Source of the DNA: Acorus gramineus
Lineage: Eukaryota; Streptophyta; Magnoliopsida; Acorales; Acoraceae
NCBI GenBank assembly: GCA_030737835.1
Contig: CM060856.1
Span: forward strand, 13,681,116 to 13,745,115
Reading direction: 5' to 3'
Length of the DNA stretch: 64,000 nucleotides
A program made the position numbers and the translations under genes. Below are positions 23,601 to 35,908 of the stretch, in pieces (the first letter of the stretch is position 1; every line of letters starts with the position of its first letter). The notes below the pieces were generated by a model. The model was given only the letters and a program-made list of their open reading frames with translations, ran no database searches and was not told the DNA's origin.

Positions 23601-26600
23601 CCAAGAAAGGAAAACGATATAAAGGCATAGGATCTTACATGTTAATGGCTTCTAGTGCAATTAACTTTCTAAAGTAGACTAATAATTATAATTGGAAACT
23701 AAAGTAGGATTTGGAAGAAGGAAATAATATAAAAGAGCAAACGACTTTGAAATATAAGAAGATAAAAAAAAAACTTGTGTGACTACCCAAACTGTCAGCA
23801 AGCATGAGTTCCTTGTCCTTTCCAGTGTAGTGTCTGACACTGCAACTCCAAAAGCTCATATTTTTCATGGCATGTTTGTAGAGTTATTATTTCAATAATA
23901 GATTAAAAAGGAAATTTGAAAATGCTGACCCTATAAGATGGGATTAATCAATGTTTTATGAAAAAAAAATCACATGATCGGAAGATGATGTTTATAAAAT
24001 TAAATGGGGTGACAAAAATACTGCTCATTGTAAAGTTAACCACATTATATCTCAAAGTCTCTATGGGCAGAGTTAACTTCTGAGATGCAAACATGCACAA
24101 AGAAAAGGAAGATTTTCTGACACAAGTATGCCTGTCCTATGTTTAGGTAAATTGTATTAAAAACAAACTCCTAACTCTATGCTGCTCTCAACTGAATGAC
24201 TAGAAATGGATAACAATTGCACGTCCAAGATAAGAACACACCAAAATCGGCAATGGTTCCCTTGTCCAATGCAGGTTCCCAGCCAAATGCAGTGATGATC
24301 AAACTTCAGAATACATTTGTCACAATCAGCACAATGATGTGCTCGTGGGGGCTGCACAGAAATCACATCAACATCATTAAAACAAAGGATGAAGTTTGGC
24401 ATGATAATATCATTATTTACAAGTATATGAGTTGCTTGAAAGTATTTCCTATTAAAAGTTCCATTTTTATGTAAAGCATATATGGTGGCTTCATTGATTC
24501 ATTTAGTCTACATTAAATCCTACAAAACTAAGATATCGAAAACATATTTAAGTCATCTAAGACTCAGCAATTATCACTGCATGTTCTTTCCATTATTGTA
24601 CTTCTTAATCTCATACAATAAGATTTACATTAGATTGACAAATGAAATAATGCTAGATATTTTCATTCCAACCTAGATGGCCAAATTACAATGCTTAATT
24701 GGTGACCAAGCAAAGTTCTTGAACAAAAAATTAATATAACATATATGGCAGATATTTTACTAAATTGACTATGTTTCAGTGCATTTCAATGACGCTTACA
24801 ACAGACATAAATAGTTCCAAAGATATGGATTAACATATTATAGATTCAACAATTTAGCAAGTATTGTTGGAGTCTTTGAAATTTTAGAGGAGATGGCGGA
24901 TTCAACAACTTAGCAAGTACTCGTAAAAATGAAAGATAACATCAAATATCTATGGACTGTCACCAGTGGTTCATTTAAAGCATTAAAGTCCATAGATAAT
25001 TCAGGTGACTCCATTTGTAAACTTTAAGATAAACCCTCTGTAAATAAAAACAAACTACAAAATTATGAATCCAGGCTGGCAAAGTTTTTTATACAGGACC
25101 TAAGGTCGAAGGCTCTATGAACAGGTTTGTAAGATTAATAGGATTTAGAAAGTAGTTGGCCAGGAATGCCCATGATTAAAGGCTTTAACTGATTTTATAT
25201 CCAAATCAGCTCCACAATACCAGATCAAATGGAGTTTAACTATATTTTCTATGACTGCCACTGAAGCTATACATATCAGAACATCTAAAATATCCGCTGC
25301 ATCATTCACTGTGCATTAGAAGAATAAAATCCAACTATACCCGCAATGTTTGACAATAAGCGCATATCCAACTCCTGCAATCAGAAATAATACGTTAATT
25401 GAACATCCTGTATGCTAATAACTTATTTGAATGAGTAGAAGCACTTATGAGGTGGACAAATATAAGAACAAGAAATTGAGTATTTCTAAATTCTGTTGAC
25501 ATTGCAGAAAAAAAAAAGGAGAGCAAAAGTATTTGAGAAATACAAATAGATTCTGGAAACTGATGAAAGAAAAGTGATAGCATGGTATAGTGGCATACAT
25601 CCACTCTACGTGCCTATTTTAACTGAAGAAACATATCAACCAAACAAATACGCTAATAAAATATGATTGCACAAATCAGAACCCATGTTGGCAACTTTTG
25701 GACAGTTTGAAGCAGAAAACATATTTTATTCGATAAAAATTTAGAAATTGATCCACCATGAGAGTCTCGATATGTTAGAAAGACCTGCATCATGCAAATT
25801 AATGACCTTGGGAAGATGAATTTATCAGACGTAAAATGTCCTTTTTTAACCCAATGGATGACAGGATTTCCACACAAGCATACAAGATACTTATAGACCC
25901 CCTTGCATTGCTCAATCATTTCACAAACACAGTTACCGGAAAGATTACATGCATGAGTTATATTGAAACAGACATGCAAAATCAAAGAGTATGTTTGTGT
26001 GGGCGAAATATTTTAAATAAGGGAAAATAGAGAAGAAAAAAATTCAAGTTTCAAAAGTTTTGGAAGAATAAGCAGCCTTGGCAATTTTGTTTACCTGGTG
26101 GATGTTCCTGATGGGTAAAGGTCCATTAATTGTTTCACCCATGCAGTAGTCAATGTTCCAGATTTGTTTTTCCATGATGGCCGCCCATCCATGGAAGATA
26201 TTGAACTTTGCACTAAGCTTGGAGCAGATTTTCTTTGCTTAATCATCGGCAAAACAAAGTAAATAAGTTGGGGCAAAAAAATTAACTTCACGTCACAAAC
26301 TTGAACTTGGTTGTTTCATATAAAAAACCTGAACTGAATGATGTTTTTCAGTACTCTGGTGAATTAGAAAATTTGATACTTACTCTGAACTTTTTGATAT
26401 ACTCAGAAATGCATGGTGTGTATCATTATAAGCCGTCATTGCATCAAGGACATACCTGATATAGGAAAAGATGAAACATTCAGTGCACTGTTCACAATGT
26501 TAGCAGATCTTGGAGACTTACAGGTAAAATTTGTCACACATCAATTAGAACTACCCTGGGGTTGAGCAAGATGTATAAAAATACTGAACTAGTGTTGCAG

Positions 26601-26629
26601 CAAACAGTGCCAGATAAATTGCAGTGTAC
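20658..26629 (-). CDS. PAT10: DHHC-type protein S-acyltransferase, PAT10-like (N-terminus unresolved)
   Basis: Nine exons on the minus strand keep one frame: 26629-26555, 26455-26384, 26232-26095, 25374-25341, 24351-24242, 23159-23073, 22123-22040, 20966-20901 and 20808-20658. In order they encode a second membrane helix ([19 protein letters not shown]), a linker ending in LYPSGTS, a Cys-rich zinc-binding domain, DHHC in a [21 protein letters not shown] context, [17 protein letters not shown], a further helix, [20 protein letters not shown] (the conserved TTxE-like region) and [16 protein letters not shown]. Order and wording match Arabidopsis PAT10, which palmitoylates proteins at Golgi and tonoplast and supports vacuolar function. 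The exon carrying the first helix is not found in 26630-27962; the first assigned exon needs a preceding exon ending in phase 2. Exons at 28357-27963 may be its 5' end. Confidence 0.88.
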
Positions 26630-27962
26630 CTGAGAGATGAAAAGGAAAAGAGTGTTAAACAAGGGAACAAAGAGTGCAAAGGCATTCATAAACAAGTGGA
26701 TGTGCCATTGATGTAACAATTGACAAAGAACAGAGGAAAATAATGAAAATAAACGGACAGCTGAGGTTAGCAACAAAAAAAAGTGGATTAGGGATCTAGG
26801 GGACTACAAGTAAAAGAAAAGTTTTTGGTCACATGAGATTTTAGCAATAAAAAATCAAAAAGAGATGAACAAACACACAGACCTCTTCCACACCATCCAT
26901 GCCAAGCCCCTACCTTAGACTCACACACATACAGGTAGAGAATCAGAGAATGAGTAACAAACAATCAATTTATGGCATATCATATTATGTGACAGCATTG
27001 AAGACATTGCACAACATGCACATTAATATAGCATGTCCTGCAGAACAGGCAAACAATCCAACAAGTGTTTGATTTGGTTCATCCCAAAATCCAAATGCAT
27101 AGTAACAAGAATCTGCCACCTTACCAAGTACAGGGAAAACTTGGAGTCAAGATAGCTTGGTTTACCATCACAAGAAGATTCACATGCAAAAGAGACATGA
27201 GAAACTCCAGCATGCCATGGCATTGTATTCCAACAAAGTGCCTATAATTGTATGTGTACCCTGCTACCCGATAATTATAAAAACATTTAGTGAAACCAAA
27301 AACGCTTATAATAGCTTTCTGGCTATGTACATCGGGTGTGTAATCATCATAGAATGAAGTTCAATTGAAGATACAAGAATAAAGCTATTAGTGACCACTG
27401 TGAAGTGTTTCTCATCAAATAATCAAAACTGAGTTCTCCACCCATGTATCAGGCAATTCAAATGAGTTAAAAGTCAACAATAACCAACTGGTGTCAACAA
27501 AAAGAAAAATCAAAAAGTAATCCATCATCACTCACAGAAGCACAATTTAAGTTGAATGCATGTGTACGTGAACAACTTTAAACCATGCCAAAGTTTTTCA
27601 TACCACCAAAAAATATCCACACCATGTACATGTGCTAAAAATTTGGCTAAACTTCCTAAAATTAATTAATCTAAGAAATAAAATTTCCCAACACAACAAG
27701 ATGGCTAGAGAGTCTGCAAATTCTCAAACTACAAAATATGTATTGAAATATCGAACTATAATAGAAAGTTCCCACATCTTTTTAGCTCTAATCAAATCCT
27801 CTACTTCGATCAAATGTGGGACCCAAATGTTGAACATGAAGAAAGCTTTACAACTCAAAACACATCCCCGTGACTCAATCAAAGTCCACTCCCATTCACA
27901 AAATCACGAATCAAAACCAGAAATCTTAAAAAATGATATGATGAAATAAAAGAGTGAAATAC

Positions 27963-28357
27963 CATGGCTCGCTGCGTGTCTTCCGTATCAACTGTTCGTC
28001 GAATAGGAACAAGAACCCCACGATGACGACGTGGATGAGCAACAATGATATTTTCAGAATCAATGAAGTCGTCCGACCTTAAAAAAACAATTAAAAAGAA
28101 AAAAACCTAATTAATGGATCAAAGAAATCTATTTGAATTGATTTTATTTTAATTTCTTTTGGGGAAGACCTGAATTGAAGAGGCCCGGGGAGTGACGGGA
28201 CCGGGTGGCGGATATCGACCAAGGCTGTCGCCCAAATCGAGGCATCGCTGAGAGAATGAATGGACGACGATTTGTACGCTCTAGAGATCCGTGAAGACGT
28301 ATAGATAATCTTTTGCGCGCGCAGTGTGTATCCCAGGTAATACGGAACAAAATCCAT
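27963..28357 (-). CDS. Possible 5' exons of the PAT10-like gene, or separate short frame
   Basis: An ATG at 28355-28357 opens a frame that splices (CAG|GTCTTC to AAG|GTCGG) into a second segment, 28077-27963, and ends at a donor-like ATG|GTATTT. The product is 101 residues, basic and Ser-rich, ending RTVDTEDTQRAM. It shows no similarity that I recognise to the N-terminus of PAT10, which normally has a Cys-rich start and a membrane helix. Its last codon phase (0) does not fit the next recognised exon (needs phase 2), so at least one exon would be missing. It may be 5' untranslated sequence. Confidence 0.3.
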
Positions 28358-28902
28358 TAAAGATTATCATGTGTGTATATATCGTTTGAAGTAAAAAAAT
28401 AAAATATAAAAATGTATTATTTAGAGAAGATTTTGATTGGAGTCTTGGAGAGATCCTAGGTGACTATATATTACCGTTGAAAATCCCTAGTTTTGAGGCT
28501 GGTGTGTAAGTCAGTTTCCTGTTATGGACTGACACGTGTGACGTGTCATATAAATATTTTATTTTGTTAAATTTTTATATTTCTTATTATATTTTTGTTT
28601 CATCCCGTAACAATTATATAAAAATTTCATGCTTTAGAAATGGTTAATTTTTTGTTTAAAAAAGTGCTACTTGCTTTTTTTTTATTATTTATTTTTTTGA
28701 AAAATGAGATGGTAGGCTAGCTATTTTTTTTGTATTAAAAGAAATACAAGCCCAAAAAAATAAAAACCAAAGACAAAAAGGAAAATAAAAAATAAGAGGG
28801 AATGGCGATGGACTAAAAGGCTTACTAGCTCGGTCCCCCAACCATCCCACAAAAACACTCATCATCCCTTACCCATTGATAATGAGAGCATTCCACTGCA
28901 CC
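28358..28902. other. Intergenic, AT-rich
   Basis: Probable promoter of the minus-strand gene to its left, then AT-rich sequence with T- and A-runs. No gene seen. Confidence 0.45.
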
Positions 28903-29200
28903 CTAACAGAAGATGCCCGGACGCAAAAACATCCCCATGCGGTGATAAACCCCTTGAGGCCTTGATGCTTTCCCAAACCCCTCAGCCGCAACGTACGACC
29001 CCCCAAAAATGGCATTATTTTGCCCCAACCATATAGACCACAGATCGAGCGAGCTACACATTAACGAAAATAAATCCAATTTTATCTTCACGGAATCAGG
29101 GGAGGCAGCCCATGTGACCGGCCTATATCGAGTGTCATTGCAAAGTGAGAAAATTGTTGGAACAATGAATGGACAAAGTTCCATAACCCATATGTATGTG
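28903..29200 (-). mobile_element. LINE fragment (reverse-transcriptase C-terminal region)
   Basis: The minus-strand frame contains CSSLDLWSIWLGQNNAIFGG. The W-x-I-W-x-x-x-N-N-x-I-F pattern is characteristic of the zinc-binding tail after the reverse transcriptase of plant LINEs. No reverse transcriptase core or endonuclease is found beside it. It is a short relic. Confidence 0.5.
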
Positions 29201-29755
29201 AGCCTGTGAATTAAAGAAGGTTGTTACACTCCCTGAATATATACCATCCAGTCTCCACGTACATGCACTCCTGAGGACTGAATGTTTTATTGAAAAACAT
29301 TACATACAGCCTCATTTTTAACATTGATTTTTTATTCAATGTCATATAATTTTTTATTCTTTTTTTTTTTTTTTTAATGTGAACTCCAAATATGATCCAG
29401 AAGTCAATAATAGGTCTAAAAAAGGTTCAGGTGTTTCAAATTAAAAGACCTATTTTGTCCTGTCTTTTTTCAACAGACTAAACAGATCATTGATTTATTA
29501 GTTTCACTCCACCCGTATTTGGCACCCCTTTTTTTATACGGGTAGTGCATAAGCGACTCCCTTTCTTTGTGATCGGACAATACCTTAATTAATAATTTGA
29601 AGAGATTTTTACTAGAATAAAACTAATTAAATAAGATTTCAAGTTACATAGAACTTTAGTTACAATCCCTCATACTGTTCTCATAATATTCTAATTTTAA
29701 ATTTATATTTTATGTATGTGATAATGAGCACGAGTGTGACACGCGTGTGTGTGCA

Positions 29756-29799
<44 letters not shown>

Positions 29800-32054
29800 T
29801 GCACGCAATAAAATAGTATAAAAGATTGAAAAATAAACAACACATGGAGAAGACTCATTTATTTAACGTTCCTTGCGTAAATGATGGAAAATGATGTTGT
29901 TACTTCTCCGCAGAACCATGTCCGACAAACCATTATTTTATTTTTCACTTTTTAAGTGTTTTAAAACTCGATGGATCTGACCCGGCCAATTGAACCGGTT
30001 AAACTTTCACATACTTTGAATTCCGCTTCAATTTTTTTTTTAAATTCAATCATCCTATCAGTTGTACCTATAATTTTTGTGAATCGACATAGGTTTATTA
30101 AACTGATCGGTTTTGTATTCATATAAATAGTGATTAATTATTTAATAAAATACAAAATCTAATAAAAATTTTGAATTTAATATAACTAAATCATGTTATA
30201 CTGTTAAATAAAAGAATTATGCAAGTTTTTTTAAAATATTTTATTTTTATTTTTTGATGAATATTTTTTTATTTAGTGTTAATAATTAATATATTTATGA
30301 TATTGTAATTATGTCACGATTCAAATTTGATTAATTTGATGGTTAAACCAATGATCCTTGACTAAGTGATTTTTCTAATTCATTAAACGGTTCCATCTTT
30401 TTTTATTTTGTTTTTTATACAAAGATCCCGTGGAGCAATTACAAACTAAAAGCCCTTACAAACTAAAAGCCCTGTAGTGCGATTAAAGACCCAGCCCAAA
30501 AAGCTATTTACAAGAAGTGAGCGAGCACCCCTGAGCTCATATCTCACAGACAACATTGGCCCATGGCATGGCCCGATGGACCCAAATCTCAACTGGCTTG
30601 TTTTTCTCATGAGGACTCATATTCGATCTTACACCCAGTGGAAGGGGTGGGGTGTCCAACCACTGCACTAAAGCAATACAAGTCATTGAACGGTTCATTT
30701 TTAAATCATTGTTTTTTATTTGGGTTTGACGATCAGTTGTGTCAAATTGGTAGATTAAAGGGTCCAATTTAAGCCTGTCAATTATTCGAAAAAAATCTGA
30801 ATCCGTATATGAAAAATAAAAAATATTCAATATTCGAAAATCCAGAGCGCGGATATAGATATCAGTCTATCCGATCCGAAAAATATTCGTATCCGACATA
30901 TATTATAAAAATATGTATATTTGAATTATATGTTACCCATATTGTTATTTTGTATGATTAAACACAATGATAATATATTATAATATTATTAAATTTTCAA
31001 TGTATAATATCTGAAAAAGAGAATAAGCCTCAAAAATCTAAATTTTAATTTTGATATCTCTTTAAAATATCACTTGATTATCTAAATTAATGTCAATATT
31101 TAAACATGTCAGTTATCCAAAAAATATCTATATCTGATCCGTATCCGAAGGGATCCGAATCCAAAAATTAATATCTGTATTCGAATCCGAAAATTAGAAT
31201 ATAAATATTAGCATGTCCCTTCAATTAACAGGCTTACTCCAACTGGTCAAAGCAAGGCCACAAGGCACATTCTCTACGTCAGGTAATTTACCTGATAACA
31301 CGTACATGAAATATGTTAAAAAAAATTACATCATTACAATTAGCTCACATGGTCCGGCAGGCTTATTAAACACGAACTCAAATGTACCGTTGTTGTCGAA
31401 TGTTACTTTAGTTTATCAACCAAGAAATCCAAAAACTACATGAAAACTTTATTAAATTGGAAACTCGAGAGATGAACCATGTTTTCGAGTGAATTGGGTA
31501 CAAACCAACACAAAAACCGACCACTTCCCTGGCTTTAACGCCCATAGAAATACAAAACAGGGGTTCCGATCCTCTGCGATTTTAATACATAGATCTTTTG
31601 TGGGATCCAATTGAAAGCCGCCACGCGTAGACAGTGTAGTTATTGTTTAGCAACGTATATTATAATCTATTTTTGTAAATGTCACTTAAACTGTTGATCC
31701 ACAAATTTATTGTGTTTACGCTTCATCATGCACCGGTAAATAGCATAAATGCAGATTTATGCAAAAATTTAAAATCCAATGATTTAGGTACGTAGACAAA
31801 ATTAATGGTAAAGAAAAGGATCTTTTGGATTGGCAAGGCAAGCATATACGCATGCTCAAAATACTTTTCTGCTCTTCCAAGAGTATTTTTGATGAGGAGA
31901 AACAAGCCCGGAATCCATCAATCTTCGTGGTTTGTTCTAAATCATTGTTGTTTGTTGCACTACATAATAAGGCTACATTCTTTTTAAAATCCAGCTTTTT
32001 AAAAAATGAATAAAAACTTTATTTATATAGTGTCTCCTTGTGTTTTACTTGTAT
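29201..32054. other. Intergenic repeat-rich tract, no gene seen
   Basis: AT-rich DNA with several T-runs. 29751-29804 is a perfect palindrome around an AT repeat. About 30780-31210 has many ATCCGAA/TTCGGAT motifs in both orientations, like decayed non-autonomous transposon DNA. Short open frames at 30477-30770 and 31213-31443 have no recognisable domain. Nothing is supported as a gene. Confidence 0.5.
29751..29804. repeat. Perfect 54-bp palindrome around an AT microsatellite
   Basis: GTGCACTCTC, then 17 AT units, then GAGAGTGCAC. The arms are exact reverse complements, so the whole 54 bases can fold as one hairpin or cruciform. Confidence 0.9.
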
Positions 32055-32063
32055 TTTTTTAAA

Positions 32064-32529
32064 GGAAAAAATTCATATAACCCCCTGTAATCTTCCTGAT
32101 ATCCATATAACCTCCTGTAAACACACCATGAATGTAAATAACCCCTTGTAATTAATTTTTTTTAACAGAGTTGGAATATTCCGAGCATATTCCGTTATCT
32201 AAACCATGGCTAACAAATGTGTATTCTTTTAATCTCTGAAAAAACAGTCAATACTTCAAAAAAAATCTTCATATTTCTAACTTTACACTTTTTATGGTTT
32301 TTTTTTTTTAGTATTGGCTGCTTTTAGATGGTTAAAAGAATACATATTTGTTAATCATGATTTAGATAATGCAATATGTTCAAAATATTTTAATTCTGTT
32401 AAAAAAATTTAACCGTGAGAAATTATTTACATTTATGGTGTGTTTATATGGGTTATATGGATATATTGATATTACAAAGGGATTATATGGATATCAAAAA
32501 GATGATACGGGGTTATATGGATTTTTTTC
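32064..32529. mobile_element. Foldback Mutator-like element, second family (466 bp)
   Basis: Left end GGAAAAAATTCATATAACCC and right end GGGGTTATATGGATTTTTTTC are inverted copies, and the similarity continues inward for about 220 bases per arm. Both ends are flanked by TTTTTTAAA (32055-32063 and 32530-32538), a 9-bp duplication as made by Mutator-like transposases, though A/T-rich. The internal motif CATATAACCCC recurs. There is no coding capacity. It ends about 540 bases upstream of the dehydrin start codon. A related left arm is at 63320 onward. Confidence 0.7.
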
Positions 32530-32684
32530 TTTTTTAAATTGTAAATAAGAATAAAAAATAACTTTTAACAAAAAAAAAAAAAATCACTTAAGTGGATCCA
32601 ACTAGCCACTTCATAAATACCGATCATTTCACGTCAGAGAAAATCCGAACCATCCAATCAATGACTTCGCAACATTATATTATC

Positions 32685-32690
32685 ACCGAC
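32685..32690 (+). promoter_or_regulatory. DRE/CRT core, distal
   Basis: ACCGAC, the core bound by CBF/DREB factors, 387 bases upstream of the dehydrin start codon. Core motifs of 6 bases occur by chance, but two copies plus an ABRE in this interval fit the gene family. Confidence 0.5.
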
Positions 32691-32808
32691 TCTTCACTGT
32701 CTTGCTTCATCATTTTCGAGAGTGCTCTCTATAATTAATATATAAATAAATAATAAAACCAAACAATGAAGTCATGATGTGACCTCGTTAAGGCAACATC
32801 GTGTCCGC

Positions 32809-32814
32809 ACCGAC
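32809..32814 (+). promoter_or_regulatory. DRE/CRT core, proximal
   Basis: A second ACCGAC, 263 bases upstream of the dehydrin start codon and just before the ABRE. Confidence 0.55.
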
Positions 32815-32844
32815 CAGCAGGATTTATCCACCCGAGGCCGAAAC

Positions 32845-32853
32845 CCACGTGTC
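32845..32853 (+). promoter_or_regulatory. ABRE / G-box
   Basis: CCACGTGTC has the ACGTG core bound by ABF/AREB bZIP factors under abscisic acid. It lies 31 bases after the proximal DRE; DRE-ABRE pairing is common in cold- and drought-induced dehydrin promoters. Confidence 0.6.
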
Positions 32854-32967
32854 TTCCATCCATTGAGTGTCGGCCAAACGAGTCCCCACCCACCCAAGCC
32901 TTCTATATTCGAACATCGAATACTTCTTTGCGTGGGTTAAGTGTATGCCAAGTAATACCTCCTCCCC

Positions 32968-32975
32968 TATAAAAA
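32968..32975 (+). promoter_or_regulatory. TATA box of the dehydrin gene
   Basis: TATAAAAA in a CCTCCCC-TATAAAAAC context, about 100 bases upstream of the start codon. Confidence 0.65.
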
Positions 32976-33076
32976 CAAAGCCTTTCATCCCATTCGATAT
33001 CAACATACCACAAACCTTTCTTTCATTTGTTTTTGTATAAGCTGATTTGTGTGGATACGTTGAGTGCAACAAAGTC

Positions 33077-34456
33077 ATGGCCGAAGAAAACCAACACCAC
33101 CACCGTGAGAGTGAGGCTTTGAGTGGGGAGGTGAAAGATAGGGGAATGTTTGATTTCATGGGGAAGAAGAAAAAAGAGGAGGAGAAGAAGAAATTCGAGG
33201 AGGAGGTGTTGGTGTCTGAGTTCGAGGAGGTGAAAGTTGAGGAGGTGGAGGGAGAGGAGAGGAAGAAGAAGCATGGGTTGCTTGAGAAGCTCCATCGCTC
33301 GGACAGCAGCTCTAGCTCGGTATGTTATGTTTATATTTATTTATTTGTATTTTTTAATTGTGTACTTCATTTGGTTTTCTTGAGTAACTTTGGTTTATAC
33401 TTGCGCTTTTTCCATGTATACTAACAACACAAGTTGATGGCAACCGTTGCTTCATTTTGTGTATCTTTTTTTTCTAATATGTTGAAATATATATTTTTTT
33501 TTCGATGAATCGCTAGTTCAGAATATATAGTAATAGAAAATGATATGCATCAACTTAAAAATCATCTAAAAAATATCATAGACTATTTATTTGAGTTCAC
33601 GTGTATTTTGATAAAAGAATTTATTTTTAAAATGTATATGACCTCCAAATAAAATTATAATGATCTAGATGTGATTTTACAAAGATTTTTAAAGCTGGAT
33701 GTATCGATGTTCATTTAATAATATTTGGTCCTTTGTTCTATCGGATAATTATGTTTGAGTACTTTGAAAATATATTTTTCTCCTAATATTATTCATCATA
33801 TTTGGTGCACTTGCCAAAAATTTAAATGACAAACACAATTTGGTTAGATTGTTTTGCATGCTTTTATAAAAAGAAAAGAAAAACGAAGTGGTTTTAAATT
33901 TAAGAGATCTTCAGTAACTTCTCTCACAACAAATAAAATTTACAAAATTAAGCTAAGACAAGATTTGCGTATCTGATCATCACAGTCTAGCGACGAAGAA
34001 GAAGGAGATCAAGGAGAAGCCAAGGAGAAGAAGAAAAAGAAGAAGGGACTGAAGGAGAAGATCAAAGAGAAAATCTCCAGCGGCAAAGACAAGGAGAAGG
34101 AGGAGGAGGAGGAGGACGACGACGACGACAAGGAAGTCGAGGTGGTCCACGTGGACTTCACATCGTCCGCGGCCGTCACAGCCAGCCACGACAGCACCAC
34201 TGTTGAGGTGTTGAAATCCGAAGAGTCACTCGTCGAGACGTCAACGATCGTCATCTCGCCGGGGGAGGAGAAGAAGGGATTCCTGGAGAAGATCAAAGAG
34301 AAGCTCCCCGGCGGGCATAAGAAGGTGGAGGAGGTGCCCATAGAGGACGGCGAGGGGGTCGGGCAGGACAAGAAGGGATTCTTGGAGAAGATCAAAGAGA
34401 AGTTTCCGGGGTATCATAAGAATGGTGGGGATCATGATCATAATGATAATAATTAG
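33077..34456 (+). CDS. Acidic dehydrin, FSK3 type (LEA group 2, COR47/ERD10/ERD14-like)
   Basis: Two exons, 33077-33319 and 33986-34456, give a 237-residue protein. An F-segment (DRGMFDFMGKK, about residues 22-32) is followed by an acidic Lys/Glu region, then a Ser track (SDSSSSSSSDEEE), split by the intron as usual for dehydrins. Three K-segments follow: a diverged KKGLKEKIKEKISSG, then KKGFLEKIKEKLPGGHKK and KKGFLEKIKEKFPGYHKN. Dehydrins are disordered, bind membranes and metals, and protect cells during cold and drying; the phosphorylatable Ser track affects localisation and calcium binding. The C-terminus ends in a His/Asp/Asn-rich tail. Promoter motifs suggest cold and ABA control. Sequence and intron position make the call secure. 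Confidence 0.95.
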
Positions 34457-35053
34457 GGGTGCCCTTAATTTTAAAGCGAGCTAGCTGCTTTTGGGCTTTG
34501 GCTTTGGCTTTTGCTTTAAGTGGGGTGTCATTTGCTAGCTGTTTAAAGTTTGGGGGGGTTGCTTTGATTTGAGTATTTTGATGTAATGATGTGGTTGCTT
34601 GGTTGTGTTTTATGCTTTTTCTTTTTGTATATGGGGAAGAGTTGATGGGTTGTGATTTGCATGTATTGTTTGTTGTACTGGTGCCTATCTATGCATGTTA
34701 TTTGTTTTGATTTGAAGATTGTCTAGCTAGTACAATGTTTGTTGGATAGTATCTCACTCTCCTTGGATTTTATTAGAAACGGTTTCATGTAATTCTTGCA
34801 TTTATCCGTGTCGTTTAATTAATGGTAATTAATGGGATATTTTTCTAGCATATGTATGTATAATTTATTGAAATATGTATTTTTACATAAATATTCATTT
34901 TGAAAAAATAAATATGTGAAATTAAACACAAAATTGTATCTTCTCGTTTATCTTTATTGAACTGCCTTTATTGTACTACAATTTAAAAATAATTGACTAT
35001 GATTAATATAGTATTAATAAATTAATAATAAAATTAAAAGTGAGGTAGACTTA
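34457..35053. other. Dehydrin 3' flank
   Basis: Untranslated 3' sequence followed by AT-rich DNA. No gene seen. Confidence 0.5.
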
Positions 35054-35395
35054 GGGTCTGTTTGAAACACAGATTGAAAAGTAGCTTTTAGAATAAAGTT
35101 ATTTTTTAAGATGATTTTAGACCTTGACTTTTTTAGGATGTTTTTTTTTTAATTCAGGAATCAATATTTGAAATGAGTTTAATGTTTGACAGAGAAAGTT
35201 GTTTTTCAATTCAAAAAATCGATTCCGACCAAAAAGCGTTGTTTTTGAGCTTTTTAAAACACAGATTTCGAGGGAAAAATTAAAAGGAATCCAGCTTCCG
35301 ATTCTACAAAAAGCTGTCCCGTTTGGCTACACGATTTTAGCTTTTCAGCTTTTCAAAAAGCAAAAACACGCCCAAACGCGCAACCAAACGGGGCC
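35054..35395. mobile_element. Harbinger/Tourist-like MITE
   Basis: The ends GGGTCTGTTTG and CAAACGGGGCC form imperfect terminal inverted repeats and are flanked by TTA on both sides (35051-35053, 35396-35398). A 3-bp TTA duplication is the mark of PIF/Harbinger elements. The 342-base interior has no coding capacity. Confidence 0.6.
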
Positions 35396-35908
35396 TTAGA
35401 CAACATGTCATTTTCTAATTCAACGATGTGAGATCTAGCTTGACACCATCTCATAATTAATCCACTTCATTTCATTAATATATAAAGATAATATATAATC
35501 ATAATTAGAGCCCTAATATGTCAGGATACATGGTCTATAAACATAGAAAGGGCATTAAACACCCAATATATACTTAGCGTTGGTTATATTAGCCGCATAA
35601 TGATAATTCTGACAAATAGATAATCTGGCATAGATGAATTCCTGGGACCATTTCAATGAGAATCTCATAATAAGGCAAATCCTTCACCCTCACCATCGGA
35701 CCAACCGAAGAAATAGACAAAATGTTATGCCAAAACCTCATCTCATATGCAAGCAAACAAACCATTCGCTTCAGTTTTGTCACTCGAAAGTCATGCTCAT
35801 ACTAAGAAACAGATACACTCAAAGTTATACAGCTGGGCCGTGGGAACATATAATACTATTTAAACCAATGACACTGAACCTCAAGTAAATCTAAACAGAA
35901 TTAAAAAG
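35396..35908. other. Ceramidase 5' flank
   Basis: AT-rich upstream region of the ceramidase. No clear TATA box or other gene could be assigned. Confidence 0.4.

Noticed and set aside
25653..25985. 110-codon minus-strand frame within the PAT10-like locus
   Set aside because: It lies wholly in the intron between exons 26232-26095 and 25374-25341 and has no similarity to the transferase.
31213..31443. 76-codon plus-strand frame
   Set aside because: No recognisable domain or splice context, and it lies in repeat-rich DNA.
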